Shown here: positions 35,289-46,569 of the stretch, in pieces | Numbering within the stretch: position 1 is the first letter of the stretch | Layout: each line of letters opens with the position of its first letter | Assembly (NCBI GenBank): GCA_032717465.1 | Contig: CM064690.1 | Coordinates: 11,371,093-11,435,092 of the forward strand | From: Coenobita brevimanus | Lineage: Eukaryota > Arthropoda > Malacostraca > Decapoda > Coenobitidae | DNA length: 64,000 bases | Direction of reading: 5' to 3' | Program-made: the position numbers and the translations under genes | Notes under the pieces: generated by a model | Told to the model about the DNA's origin: nothing | The model's database searches: none | The model's input: the letters and a program-made list of their open reading frames with translations, nothing else

Positions 35289-35714
35289 ATCGTACCCGTG
35301 TTTTCCTCTCTCCCTCTATCTTCACTCCCCTTGTATACAAATACTGTACATCTCCCTTCCTCGGATAAACACGCTTCCCCCTCTTCCCATAAACCTAATT
35401 CCCTTCCCCCCACACTTTTTATGAGTACGAATTACTGTAAGAAAAACGCATATTGATCGGGAATAATACATAAAAGGTACTGTCATCTCGTTCTCAATTA
35501 CTTCCTTTATTATGTCGGAAATTATGCACTGTATGTGAGCTAAATTATCAGAATTCGGTATTTAGGCTGACCTGGAGTTTATGAAAACTTAGGATTTGTT
35601 TGGGCAACTCGGCTACAATGACTTCTATACCGATTATCGTGTGTAAAGAAATATATAAAAATTATGTTTTGCAAAACATTATCGAGGTAAGGCTATGTAA
35701 TGACAGTAAGTGAG
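35289..35714. other. Gene-free stretch
   Basis: AT-rich, no supported feature. Confidence 0.4.
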
Positions 35715-35880
35715 GGTGCCCATCATCCATTCACTTCAAGTATTGCAGCCTTCAGGTCATTTTAAATTAAGTAACGACTTAAATGGTTTTCTAGGAAACC
35801 ATTTACAATGCTGGGTGATGACTACGTAACCAGAAGGACGGTTGGTGGTAAATTAAACCATCTGAGGTTAGGTTAGGGTA
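35715..35880 (+). mobile_element. SINE-3 repeat, decayed copy d
   Basis: GAGGGTGCCCATCATCCATTC, AGGAAACCATTTACAATGCT, GGGTGATGACTACGTAACCA and GGTTGGTGGTAAATTAA keep the SINE-3 order without CT modules. The 3' part and tail are missing. Confidence 0.5.
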
Positions 35881-35989
35881 AAGAAAGCTAGTTGGGATAC
35901 CCTGGTTTGGGATATACTAAGTCTGAATTTGGTGGGATGAATCTCTTAGTAACAGGAATAGACTGAAAACCTACAATCAAGGCCGTCTC

Positions 35990-36279
35990 CACCTACACCC
36001 ACAAAGGGTTATATCTCCACTCACGTGCCCAACCCACCCGCTCACCCTACCCTGCTCACCCATCCGCCCAACGCTCCTTGCCTGCCCACCCAAGCCACCC
36101 ATCCCACCCACTTCACTCTCCCTATCAATCCACCCCATCCATTTCACACATCATCCCCACTCACCTTACCCACTCCACCCGGCCTGCCCACCAAAACAGC
36201 CTCGCCTGTACACCCACCCATTCACCCACCAGCCATCCCAAACGGCCCTCAAGCTTGGACCTGCACAAGATGACTTGCA

Positions 36280-36329
<50 letters not shown>
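35990..36329. repeat. C-rich low-complexity tract and (AC)n
   Basis: ACCC/CACCC-rich sequence to about 36270 that yields a Pro-rich frame without gene features, then about 22 AC units (36286-36329). Confidence 0.8.
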
Positions 36330-36331
<2 letters not shown>

Positions 36332-36773
36332 TGGACAGCTACTTTTATCATATATAAATAGACATTTTACTTAGGGTTTTAAACACAGAAATAAAATTTC
36401 CTAGCAGCTTCGGAGCTCTTCGTCATTTTTTTTTTTTTTTACGTCAGGTGATTTTTTTTGCTTAATGACAACTCCCAACAAATAAAGGATCTCGGTTACG
36501 TAAATATAATAATAAGCAGCCAGCTAGAACAGAAATCTGTATTGCCTAAGTCTCGACCAAAAACTATACATGACTATAACTTATCCTCATATTCATTTTT
36601 ACTGTTTAGTGGCTCTCACTCCTGAATGTAACGTCAGGAGCAAGAATAAAATACCTGAGTTCGACCATCGCAATCTGTGACTTAAATCCATCTCAAATAA
36701 AACGTCTCTGGAATAATTGAATTAATATTGTTGTCATCCTGCAAAGCACAATGGTATAATTTTTGGCACCTCG
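36330..36773. other. Gene-free stretch
   Basis: AT-rich with a T run at about 36427-36440. No supported feature. Confidence 0.4.
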
Positions 36774-36781
36774 CCCTATAC

Positions 36782-37113
36782 CAGAGGTCAGCAACCCTTA
36801 AAACTAGAAAAGCCATTTATTTTAAAGTTTCATAAAAATGCTGTACTCTCGGAGCCGCATTACAAAAACATTGTCTCATAAACGGAAATCTGCAGTACTT
36901 CTCAATCTAAACAAGACATCACAGTGATATTGTACGATTTACTTATGGTATAGATTTTTTCAAAGTTGAATTAAATATCTAGTGTTGCCTTGCATGTGTT
37001 ATATGATGCCTCCGTTCTGAAAGAATAAATGATTATTTATGAAGCTCCTGGAGCCTCTAAAGTGTCTTAAAAGAGCTGCATGCGGCTCCTTAGCCGTAGG
37101 TTGCCGACCTTCG
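36782..37113. mobile_element. hAT-type MITE, 332 bp, with 8-bp target duplication
   Basis: Starts CAGAGGTCAGCAACCCTT and ends TAGGTTGCCGACCTTCG, imperfect inverted ends of the hAT type. The flanking octamer CCCTATAC is present exactly on both sides (36774-36781 and 37114-37121), as hAT transposases produce. An internal GAGCTGCATGCGGCTC-like palindrome lies near the 3' end. No coding capacity, so it depends on a transposase elsewhere. Confidence 0.9.
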
Positions 37114-37254
37114 CCCTATACCGTTGCGCGAGATTCTGTGTTTGCACGTGTGTGTTTGTGTTAACTCATCACAGCCTATCTGATGGATTTGAAGGAAACT
37201 TCCCAGGTGAGGTTAGCTACCATACTAGGAAGGTCTCCCACTATATAATTTTCC

Positions 37255-37449
37255 AACCATGATTCTTTAGGGGTTCAACCTCCCTCACCAAATTAGAAAT
37301 TCTCCGAAATAATGAAAGGAGGGAAGGCATCTCTTTCATATTTTTGGACTGGTTGTAAAATGGACTCCAATCCAGTGTTAAAATTCGGGGATCATGGGTC
37401 AGTTTCCTCACCAAATTACAATTTTTCAGAAACAATGAAAGAATGGCAG
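37255..37449. repeat. Degenerate tandem repeat forming the LTR-element target
   Basis: CCTCACCAAATTAGAAATT-TCMGAAA-AATGAAAG appears at about 37280 and again at about 37409, so two units of roughly 125 bp. The LTR retrotransposon sits in the second unit. The right flank after 47707 contains a related GTACAATGGACTC block. Confidence 0.5.
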
Positions 37450-38573
37450 TTTCACGGGAGGATGTGAATTTATGAATTAGAAATGCTAAATATTGCTCGA
37501 AAGTAGAGACAAGGAATTGACTTGTGAAAATCAAGTAATAAGTTTTACTTCATGCCGGTTTACTTCGCCGATTCTCTAAGGACGAGAATATATAAACTTT
37601 CTCAAAAATACACAGCAGAGACAAATTACTCACGAGTGCTGTTAGCCTCTTGAGAAAGTGACTCCACCCCTGACAATCAAAAACTACTACTAATCATAAT
37701 GAACAGGTTCTTGCCGGTGCTTGATTCCTGGCTGGCACAATGGATTTAAGTTTGATACAAAAGAACTGGCCTAAGCACCAGTTATGAATAAAGTAAAGAG
37801 TTTGTGCAAACTAGGAGTGGCAACTAAAGTAAGCTTAATGTGGAGAAATAAAAACACGAGTCTAACTACATTAAGCTCAAAGAAAAGAACTGTAAATTTA
37901 TTGATTACAATAAAATAAATTTACGTTATATGAATATCAAAAATGAATTCAAAAGGGGAATTCACGGTCACTAAGGGACTCATGAATTCAAATAATAAAG
38001 GAAATACACTCACTCGCCCATTTAAGAGCTAATCGAACTTAAGCCTAATAAAAAAACGAACAGAAATACTGGTCAGTGGAGGGGAGCTGAACAAAAGACT
38101 GGACGCCTGCGTGATGAACATCAAATGCTGCTATTCGCTGCAAGCCCGCTTCGCCAATTCACCGTCTAGGTGGAGATTCAGGAATTTGCCGTACAACGGA
38201 GGCGCTGCTCTATGCTGGGCATAAACGGTCCTTTCCTCTAGGCGACTCAAAGCTGACTAAGTTCAAACGGCGAAAAGAGGTGGGAGTTGGCCGTGTTTGC
38301 CGGAAGTAGGCGTGGCCTAACTTCAATGGTCAACGGAGGGAGGGCAAACGATATACGCTCACAATAAATCACTTAGTGAAAGCACTAATGTCATGCATAA
38401 GAGTGGTCACTTATGATACAGTGACAAGTGTTCTGAAAACATCCCAATCGAAGTGAACACGAGGACGGTTGAACTGAGTGATGCCCAGCGGGAATTCCAC
38501 TAGAGTTCATGGTTTTCTCACCAAAGTACAATGTCACGAATTTGTACAAATACACTCGCCCGAATTCGTGACA
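37450..38573 (-). repeat. 3' LTR of the Gmr1-like element
   Basis: 1124 bp. Matches 46570-47707 along its length, with the outermost base pair changed (TTTCACG instead of TGTCACG on the plus strand). Confidence 0.9.
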
Positions 38574-38590
38574 TTAAGCCCCATCAAAAT
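38574..38590 (-). promoter_or_regulatory. Polypurine-like tract beside the 3' LTR
   Basis: On the minus strand GATGGGGCTTAAT directly precedes the 3' LTR, the position where plus-strand priming occurs in LTR elements. Short and imperfect. Confidence 0.4.
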
Positions 38591-39835
38591 CAAATTTTTG
38601 TTCAGATAAATTTTACGATATACATACATATAAATCCTAACTCAATCACACAAGATTAACACCGTGGTGTGTGTAGTATCCTGCTACAGGAGAAAATCAC
38701 AGTCGCCCATGAGCATAAAAACCTCGTATTTACGTTAATAGAAGCAAGCTTGAGGAAAAAACTCTGTGACGATGGTGAAAAATCCTGTACTCAGGTCAAG
38801 CTGGGCAAAAAGTTCACTATATTTACATTAACAACTAGTTGTTATGTAGCGTGGTGTATGTAATACATGGTGTACTTGTGACAGTTGTAGTGTAAATGTA
38901 CCTATGTGTAAAATGATATGATACAAATTAATAGTAAATGGAGACGACGAGGGAGAAAAGAAGAGGTGGCAGTATGCAGCAGAGACGATCAGCTGATCTG
39001 CACAACAAAACTGCTACACCTGCCAGCTGTACCTGCAAAATCAATCTAGGTGGAGCATCAAATGAGTCAGTGCGACAAACAATTTTTATTAAATTACAAT
39101 TTTTCTCTCTGCCTAGTAGTCAGTACATGTGCTACAAAAAGTATGCCCTAGCCGAAAATTTTAAGTGACAGCCAAGCTTTGTACATTGTAGGTCGCCATT
39201 ATATTGTTACTGGATACATTATTAACCAGGAAACATAGTCCCAAGACAGAATTTCAAAGGACCCGTGTAGTTTACTGGTTAAACCTACATTATTACTAAC
39301 CAGGAAATGTGGTCCCAGAACAGAATCTCAAATGACCCTTGTAGTTTACTGGTTAAACCTACATTATTATTAACCAGGAAACGTGGTCCCAGGACAGAAT
39401 CTCAAAGGACCCATGTAATTTACTGGTTAAACCTAACTCTGCACTTACTATTAATATTGGCAAGCTGAGAATCCCTATGCAGTCTCGGGCAGGTCACATT
39501 TTAACACCCTACGTCGTGAGTGTGAACACTCATGTGAATAATGTGCATTCTCCAGGAATCCTCAGAGAGGCCCACAGCTCGAGACACCTCAAGGTAATCC
39601 AAACGCAGCCTCGGATTGTCCCTACAGGGTCTCGAACTTTCCCCTTAACCTACAGTATACATGTATATACAGGTCCTGGATGTAATGTGTCCTGTGGGAC
39701 CAACAGGTGAGACTTCAGGTCTTACTGGCACACTAATAACTGGGAACCAAACTAGTCCTTGGATTGCATAAATATCTGAGGATGCCTATCTTATGGAACC
39801 CAATGTACAACAGTTGCCCGTGTTAGTCATCAGTT
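38591..39835 (-). other. Long 3' non-coding region of the Gmr1-like element
   Basis: About 1.2 kb between the RNase H end and the 3' LTR with no protein I recognise. It holds the 74-bp tandem repeat at 39212-39433. It may once have held an extra gene or be structural. Confidence 0.4.
39212..39433. repeat. Tandem repeat, 74-bp unit, 3 copies
   Basis: ACCAGG recurs at 39225, 39299 and 39373, exactly 74 bp apart. The units share TCAAAGGACCC-GT and TTTACTGGTTAAACCT. TGGTTAA near each unit end is complementary to TTAACCA of the next unit start. Confidence 0.9.
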
Positions 39836-41190
39836 AGCAGGCAAGACATCAAGTCTGCACCGACATTGTCACTTCCCTTGATGTATCTCACAACATAGTT
39901 AAACTACTGCAAATGCAGTGCCCAGCGCATCAGTCTTGCATTAGCCGTCTTAGTCGTGCTGAGACTAGTGAGTGGCATATGATTGGTTTCCAGAGTGAAT
40001 GGTGCTCCATATAAATAATAATAATATTTCTTAACACCTTAGACCACGGCCAAGAGTTCCTTCTCAACAGTACTGTAACTCCTCTTGGCGGGTTTTAGCT
40101 TACGGCTGTGGTATGCCACTGGGAAAATTCCACCTTCTGTTTCTTGCATTAATACGGCACCTACTCCAACTTGTGAAGCATCAGTGAGCAGTATGAAAGG
40201 TTTGTTGGAATCAGGCAACTGCAAGATAGGCTCCTTACACAGCATATTCTTAAAGGCGGCAAAAGATCTCTCTTGCACTTCTCCCCATTCAATGGTGTTT
40301 GGAGCATGTTTCTGAAGCACCTCGTACAACGGTTGGGCAATGAGAGCAAAGTTGGGGATAAAACTCCTATAATACCCCACTAGGCTAAGGAATGCCCTAA
40401 CCTGTTTCTTGGTCACGGGACTCGGGGCTTCCCTAACTTTTCTGATCTTGTCGCCCTGACAGCTGCAGCAATTGTTGCCAACAATATGTCCGTGGAACTC
40501 CGCCTCACTGAGCACAATTTTACACTTGCTAGGCTTCACAGTCATGTTGAAACTCTGGAGTCTACTTAATTTCCAAGAGTCTGAAATGCTCCTCCAACGT
40601 GGCAGAATGAACGAGGACATCATCAACGAACATTTCTACTCCTACAATACCATGGAGCACTTGTCTCATGGCACGGTTGAATACTGCTGGGGAATTGGTA
40701 AGTCCAAATTGGAGGACTTTATACTGATACAACCCCCTAGGGGTAGCAAAGGCAGTGAACTGACAGCTCTCGGGGTGAAGGAGAATCTGAAAGAATCCCT
40801 TCGCCAAATCAAGCTTCGTGAAATATCGTGTCCCTGCCAGCTTGGAAAAGATGGCAATATGGTCACCCATTGGCTCAGCATCCACTTTGGTGATTGCATT
40901 TAGCCTCCTATAGTCGCCACAAATCCTGACTCCACCATCCTTCTTGTGGACTGCTACCATTGGACTACAGTAAGGAGATGAGGACTTTTCAATAATATCC
41001 GCAGTCTCCATGTCGGCAATTTCGTTGTGTACTGTGCCCAGTAGTCGCATGGGAATTGGATATGGCTTAACCTTTACGGGAGTATTGCTGGTCAACTCAG
41101 TTTTGTGACAATCAATTTTTGCGAGTTTAGGTTGGTCAGAGAAGACATAAGCATACCGACAGAGCAGCGACCTTATTGTATTCTGGTCAT
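39836..41190 (-). pseudogene. Gmr1-like pol: reverse transcriptase and RNase H
   Basis: Reading from 41190 down: DQPKLAKIDCHKTELTSNTP, YPIPMRLLGTVHNEIADMET, KKDGGVRICGDYRRLN (about 40915), KLDLAKGFFQILLHPESCQF, TAFATPRGLYQYKVLQFGLT, then the catalytic box FVDDVLVHS at about 40625. The tether region carries FHGHIVGN and YYRSFIPNFA. RNase H begins FILLTDASQVGVGAVL (about 40200) and continues STVEKELLAVV. After a stop come TNHMPLTSL and a decayed SDNVGADLMS end near 39845. The RT motifs are Ty3/gypsy type (VDD box, KKDG, F-G-L-x-N-S/A-P). Its N-terminal end is directly continuous, across the TTAA insertion, with the region following integrase. Confidence 0.9.
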
Positions 41191-42980
41191 TTAACCCCTA
41201 CACCGCGGGCATGTTTACCGATGTTTTGCGTGTGCCGCGGGGTTATTCGGGCTCCGACAGACTCTAAAAAAATATTTGCCAAAATCAGTTATTAGTCCTA
41301 GAATATTGAAATTATATATGCTTATGGCACATACCTTCAGCTTTCTCCTGGAATGTTTGTTGAGCCTTCGTCAGTTACCATAGGACTTGTGGAGACCTCT
41401 GAAGTTGGGTAATGAAGTCTCCACTTTACACTTCCCAACAACCCGTAATATGATTACCACAGCCAGATATTAACACTATAAACACTACTCTATGATTTTC
41501 AAGTAGTTTGGGATCCATACTCCAAAAAAAACCCACTGTGAAAGCAATGAAAATTATGAGCGCGTCTGACTGCCGCACTTGCGCTAGTTCGCTCTTGGTA
41601 CTCTGTCATTTATTATTCATAAAACCCCTCACACTTTATATTTCTATTATTATATAACACTTATATATATCTACAGTCTTTATCCATAAGTTTCCTTCAG
41701 TAGTATTAGTTTATTGTCACTGTAGGGATTCAATTTCTTTCAGTAAAATACGTAGCATTCACTTTCTCATCCTGTATACTATCATTGAGAGTGAATGTCA
41801 CTTTCACCTTCACTCTCATAATTCATAGTATTCAGACATGCTAGAGTGAAACTTTCACTTTCATTACTCCTAGGGTATATACTCGTATTCTTATAATACT
41901 ACTCATTTACATTTCTATTTACATTCTCTATTTTATTTATGTTATTTACATTTCTATTTTATTTACACTGTGTTATGCACTGTCACTTGAAGTAACTTAT
42001 AAAACTATTTTCCATTGTTCACATATATTTACATTCATTACTTTCACTTGCTGTTTACACATTATTTACACATTATTTACAATTCCACTTGCACTGTTTT
42101 ACTCAATAGAAAGATCGTAGTCACTCTTTTATCAATTGTCAGCCCTTTACCTCTTTCCACACGGGGTTTAGTAGGGGGTAAAGGTCACAGGGCCCTTTGG
42201 ATGGGGGTGAAAAAGGCCCTGAAGTCAGCAAGAGGAACAGGCGTACCTCCTCTTCGGAAGATGAGAGAGAACTGATAAGGGAGGGCCGGCCCGGGTAGAG
42301 GCCTACTTAGGGGATATTCAGTACTACCAACGTAGCTCTTGAAACAGCTATGTATTTCACTGAAATGATTGGCAGGAAATCTAGACAATACATTATAAAT
42401 TAGGTAGTTCCAGGTGAATGTAAATATCACTTAGGCTTCTCCCTTCCCTCCTTATATGTATATTTATTACGAAAATAGATTATACGGCATATTTCAAGGG
42501 GAAAAAACAGCGAAAATTAGCAAACGAGTGCACGTGAGGTGTTGTCAGGTGATAATTAGCCAATTCCAGGTGTATGGCACTCTCACTTACCTTATTTCTT
42601 TCTTGTATATATTATTTGGTATAAGAATAGGGCATAGGGCTTATTTCAATGGATGAAATCAGTGAAAAATTCCAGGGAAGATTTACTTAGCATAGCACGG
42701 CCGGGCAGGCGAGAGGGTAATGGAGGGTAATGGAGGGAGGGTAGGGAGGGGAGTCAAGAATGGGGAGAAATGGCTAAATTGTCAACAATGGGTGGGAGTA
42801 CAGATGAGATTAGGAGTGCTGACTAGTGTTGGACATTGGCAGTACTGATAGATGATACAAGCCCCCACTTGGAAGCCCGGGTGAATTCAAAATAACACAG
42901 AATCACAAAAGCGATGCCCCGCAGTGTGATCCCTTGCTCCCAAGCGTCACGAAAGTGACGCCCCGCGGTTAAGGGGTTAA
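41191..42980 (-). mobile_element. TTAA element, family A, copy 2 (A2, 1790 bp), inside Gmr1-like pol
   Basis: TTAA at 41191-41194 and 42977-42980. Inverted relative to A1. It has the same terminal repeats and a perfect palindrome GCGTCACGAAAGTGACGC (42945-42962 region; 7-bp arms). In the first 205 bp from the palindrome end I count nine differences from A1, most of them C/T or A/G changes. Removing the element at TTAA restores the codons TTA GCA TTA AAT GAC in pol, which shows exact insertion. Confidence 0.85.
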
Positions 42981-44458
42981 TGCTAAGTCAGTGTTAAGTA
43001 AGACATCTCTGACAGTCTCCCCCTGAGGGGACTGAATGGTTAAGGGCTCGTCATCATGGTCAGCAGCTGGGATCACTGCAGCTGCCCCAGTTTCTTCCAG
43101 TGGTTGGTCACTGTCATTGACTGCTCGTGGGCCAGTCTCCTAGGGGTTTAACTCATGATAAGCCTTCAACATGTTAACATGGAACCTTTTATGAGATTCC
43201 GCATTTGAATTATGTAGTTGAGGTCTGAAATGCTTTCTAACACATCATATGGACCCTTCCACTGTGCCAACAACTTGTTCTGGGCAGTGGGGAGTAACAC
43301 CAAGCACTTATCACCTGGACTGAACTTCCTAAGCATTGCCTTCTTATCACAATAAGCTTTCTGAACTTTGCACACTTTGATCAATTCTTCCTTAGCTAAC
43401 TCACAGATTGACTGGAGGGGGGCAGCTAAATCAAGGATGCAGGTGTAGGTGGTCTTGACTTCAGGGTCAAGTTCTTCATCGTCCCATAACTTGTGAAGGA
43501 CTTGAAGTGGTCCACGGACCAACCTTCCAAACACCAGTTCAAAAGGTGAGAACTTTAAAGAATGCTGTGGGGCTTCTCGGTAAGCAAATAGAAGAGGAGC
43601 AATGAACCGCAGCCATTCCTTTGGCTGTTCGGCGGCTATGCACTTTAACATCTTCTTGAGAGTCTCATTGAACCTCTCACACAACCCTTTACACATGGGA
43701 TGACAGGACGTAATTCGGAAGCCTCGGATGGACAACAACCTGAATGCTTTGTTCATCATTGCACGGGTGAACTGCGAACCCCGGTCGCTTAAGACCTCCT
43801 TGGGGATATGTACATGACAGAACACTTCAGTCAATGCCTCAGCAACAGTGACGGCCTCTATATTCTTAAGGGTCACAGCTTCAGGCCACCGTGTGCTGAA
43901 ATCAACGATAGTGAGGATATACTTTGATCCATCACTTGTCTTAGGAGAGATTAGCCCAACAATGTCAACTGCTACTCTCTCAAATGGTTCAGAGATTATA
44001 GGCACTGGTTTCAATGGCGCAGGACGGACACATCCTCTGTCAGTGGTACTTTGACACACATCACAGGAAGGCACAAGCTTAGTTATTGCCTGTCCCATTC
44101 CTGGCCATAAAAAGTCAGCATTGATGCGGTCAGAGGTTTTCTTTTAGCCTATGTGACCTCCCATCACTGAACAATGACCTAATTCGAACACTGCTCGGTG
44201 ATACTTTGTGGGAATGACGAACTGCAGTCAAACCTCGCCCTGGGGTGTTTGTGACTCACAGTACAGCAGTCCTCGCTTACGAAGGAACCTGGCTTGACCT
44301 CCCCGTGAATACTTAATCACATTACCCTCCAGCTTCTTACGCAGTGAGGCAAGTGTCATATCGGACTGTTGTTCTTGGACAACATCTTGACTACGGATCA
44401 AATCTTGAGGCGTTGCAACGGTCAATGGGGTGACATAATTCGGAGCCTTGGCCATGGC
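42981..44458 (-). pseudogene. Gmr1-like pol: integrase
   Basis: From 44458: ATPQDLIRSQDVVQEQQSD, an N-terminal His/Cys zinc module (YHRAVFELGHCSVMGGHIG, stop, then CDVCQ at about 44065), and the catalytic core with D (VAVDIVG, about 43985), D (LSDRGSQF, about 43795) and E (CERFNETLKKML, about 43670), i.e. D,D,E. A chromatin- or DNA-binding C-terminal part follows with SPGDKCLVLLP and WKGPYDVLESISDLNYI. After a frameshift the frame continues through NMLKAYHEL toward the RT, reaching the TTAA insertion at 42980. Integrase joins element DNA to the genome. Here it precedes RT, the notable feature. Confidence 0.9.
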
Positions 44459-44680
44459 TCATGATACTGCAACAGCCGAAGTTTGAGTAGCAACATCTAC
44501 GGTGCAACTATGTTTGACACCTGGTATGTTGCCAATTATGAGGTCAAACAAAGGTTCTGGCATGACAACAGCAGTTGTCAAACTAGTGTAGAAAGGAGAT
44601 GCCACCTGCATACATGCCTCAGGGAACAATCTCCCTGATCCATCAATAAGTCTAACTTGGATCATCAGGCTGAACTAAAC
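44459..44680 (-). pseudogene. Gmr1-like protease C-terminal part
   Basis: VRLIDGSGRLFPEACMQVAS, PFYTSLTTAVVMPEPLFDLI and IGNIPGVK. The hydrophobic LFDLIIGN motif is the G-x-D/N end typical of retroviral-type aspartic proteases. The active-site D-S/T-G part upstream is not clearly preserved; SSSRVxxS-type codons near 44700 are degenerate. Confidence 0.6.
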
Positions 44681-44799
44681 TCTGCTTGACGGAGCAACCT
44701 GAGGAACCATTATCTCTCAGAACATTTACGGAAACACCTACCACAAACCCTGGCTGAACAAGAAAGACAGTGTTGCTGGTGGAAGGGTCTGAGGAGGTA

Positions 44800-46234
44800 G
44801 CAGCCAGTCACTGATGAGACTGCGGAATGAATGATGCAGCAAAAGTGGCGACCTGAGAACTAGATGCCTGAGGGGTCATGCTCACCATCTGAGGAGTTGG
44901 AGCATTGACCACCTGTGATGGAGAATTCATTGTCACTGGGGGACTACTGAACAGTGGGGAAGTACCTGTACTGGTGGGGTCGGCACCACTGTGCACTTGT
45001 TGTGGAATGAAGGCTGCATTTGCATCCTGCCTCCGATACACTAAAGTCGATTGTCCTGACTGAGGGTTACGTGGTTTGTCCTTGCTCTGCTGCTACTTGA
45101 AGTACCGGTACTGCTGCTGGTTAGGGTTCTGTTTGTCGTACCATTTCCACTCAGGTTTCTGGGTATTTTGCCCCTGGTCCTTCTTCTGCGGTTTGTTTGG
45201 ACCTTGGCCATTCTTCTGAGAATGGCCTTGATGCTGGGATTCAGTCTGAGATGGATTCCCAGATTTGTTAGCTTTCCTGTTCCAGGTTTGTTGCTTACGA
45301 GTTTGATACCCGTACACAGTGAAGAATGCATCAGCCTTCTCCACCATTTGGCTGGCATCCCTTACCTGGCAGATCTTAAGCTGAGCCATAAGCTCAGCAG
45401 GACACGACTTTTCTAGCTGCGTGCACATCATAAGGTCAATAATCCCCTCTCGTGTGGGAGGGGTTTCATCTTTCTCCATCCACCCATCTAAGTAAGCAGG
45501 AAGTCGATCAAGAATCTGAACAGCAGTCTCCTTTTCTTGTAGATGCGCTCATAAACTGACTCCTGGTGTCGTCAACTGTGAGACCGTATGCTTTGATGAG
45601 TGCAGCCTTCATCATCTCATACGTGAGATTGTCTCCACGAATTCTGTGGAAAATATCGAGGGCAGGGCCCACAAACAAGCTAAGAAATGGAGCCACTTAG
45701 CTGCTCAGCCAGCTGGTACAGCTGGGCCATGTCTTCAAAACGAGCTATGAATGGCTCGATTCGCTCGCCTTCCTTGTACGATGGTAGCTTGAGGCACGGG
45801 ATTGCCAGAACATGTGCAGGGAGAGCACTCATGGAGCTAGGGTTAGCTGCACCAGATGTGTTTGAAGCCAAGGAGTCTTGCTTGAGCTTCAGCATCTCAA
45901 GTTCATGTTTCTCAAGTGCCTTGCACTCGGCACGCTCGTGTTCACGTTGTTCTCGCTTGTATTCATGTTCTCTCTTGCATTGTTCTCGCTCATATTCACG
46001 TTCTCTCTCGCATTGTTCTTGCTCGTATTCACGTTCTCTCTCGCGTTGTATGCGTTGCTTTTGCTCGTGTTCACGTTCTCTCTTGCATTCCTTGCGCTGA
46101 ATTCTACGCTCTTCACGAGCATCATTCTCCCGCTGCTGCTCATAACTAAACTGTGAGAGCACATATTCTTTAATTTGTTGGGGATCGGTAAGCTCCATAT
46201 CTTTGGGATCCTGAATAAATATATTAGTAGCCAT
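44800..46234 (-). pseudogene. Gmr1-like gag (capsid-type protein)
   Basis: ATG at 46234 (MATNIFIQDPKDMELTD). Residues about 35-120 are an Arg/Glu/Gln-rich coiled coil made of a repeated 10-12 residue unit (EREREYEQEQCE). A capsid-like region follows: LKLPSYKEGERIEPFIARFE, then after a frameshift LSLFVGPALDIFHRIRGDNL and TYEMMKAALIKAYGLTVDDT, similar in layout to the SCAN-type gag of related elements. Downstream are a Gln/Asn/Lys-rich tail and a Pro/Ser/Gln-rich part to 44808. No C-x2-C-x4-H-x4-C knuckle is visible. Frameshifts near 45690 and 45500. The SCAN link is literature knowledge (Emerson and Thomas). Confidence 0.7.
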
Positions 46235-46547
46235 GATACCAACTCAATTAAGGCTGAGTATAGACTAAAGACTGAGTACTGACTGCTGTTCTGCAGAGAA
46301 ATACTAATAATCAAAAGTAAAGAATATAGGCACAGACTGGTGGTGACCAGTTTTATCTAGTTAAACTGATAAAGAAATTAAAGATGAGAAAAAAATGCAC
46401 CTGACTGAGAAAACTATTGCATAAAATTAATAGAGATCAATGAATAACTACCAGTAAGATAGTGCCTATACTCTTTAATGATAACAAAAACTTAGGTGTG
46501 AGTGAGTGAGTATTATTTCGTTAATAACTTTAGAGCTAGGAGTTAGT

Positions 46548-46568
46548 ATCCTGGAATGAGGTCACCAG
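46548..46568 (-). promoter_or_regulatory. Primer-binding site next to the 5' LTR
   Basis: On the minus strand, directly after the 5' LTR, comes TC then TGGTGACCTCATTCC. TGG plus an acceptor-stem complement is the usual tRNA primer site. The priming tRNA was not identified. Confidence 0.6.
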
Positions 46569-46569
46569 A

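Noticed and set aside
36025..36374. Pro-rich secreted or structural protein
   Set aside because: Translation of a CCACCC-rich low-complexity tract in two frames at once.
39212..39433. CRISPR-like array
   Set aside because: Units are repeated over their full 74 bp without unique spacers, and the genome is eukaryotic.
39836..44458. Two adjacent gypsy elements instead of one with IN before RT
   Set aside because: One pair of LTRs and one target duplication enclose both, and after removing the TTAA element the frame runs directly from the integrase side into RT.
45687..46156. Plus-strand Ser/Cys-rich frames opposite gag
   Set aside because: Antisense of the Arg/Glu repeat of gag.
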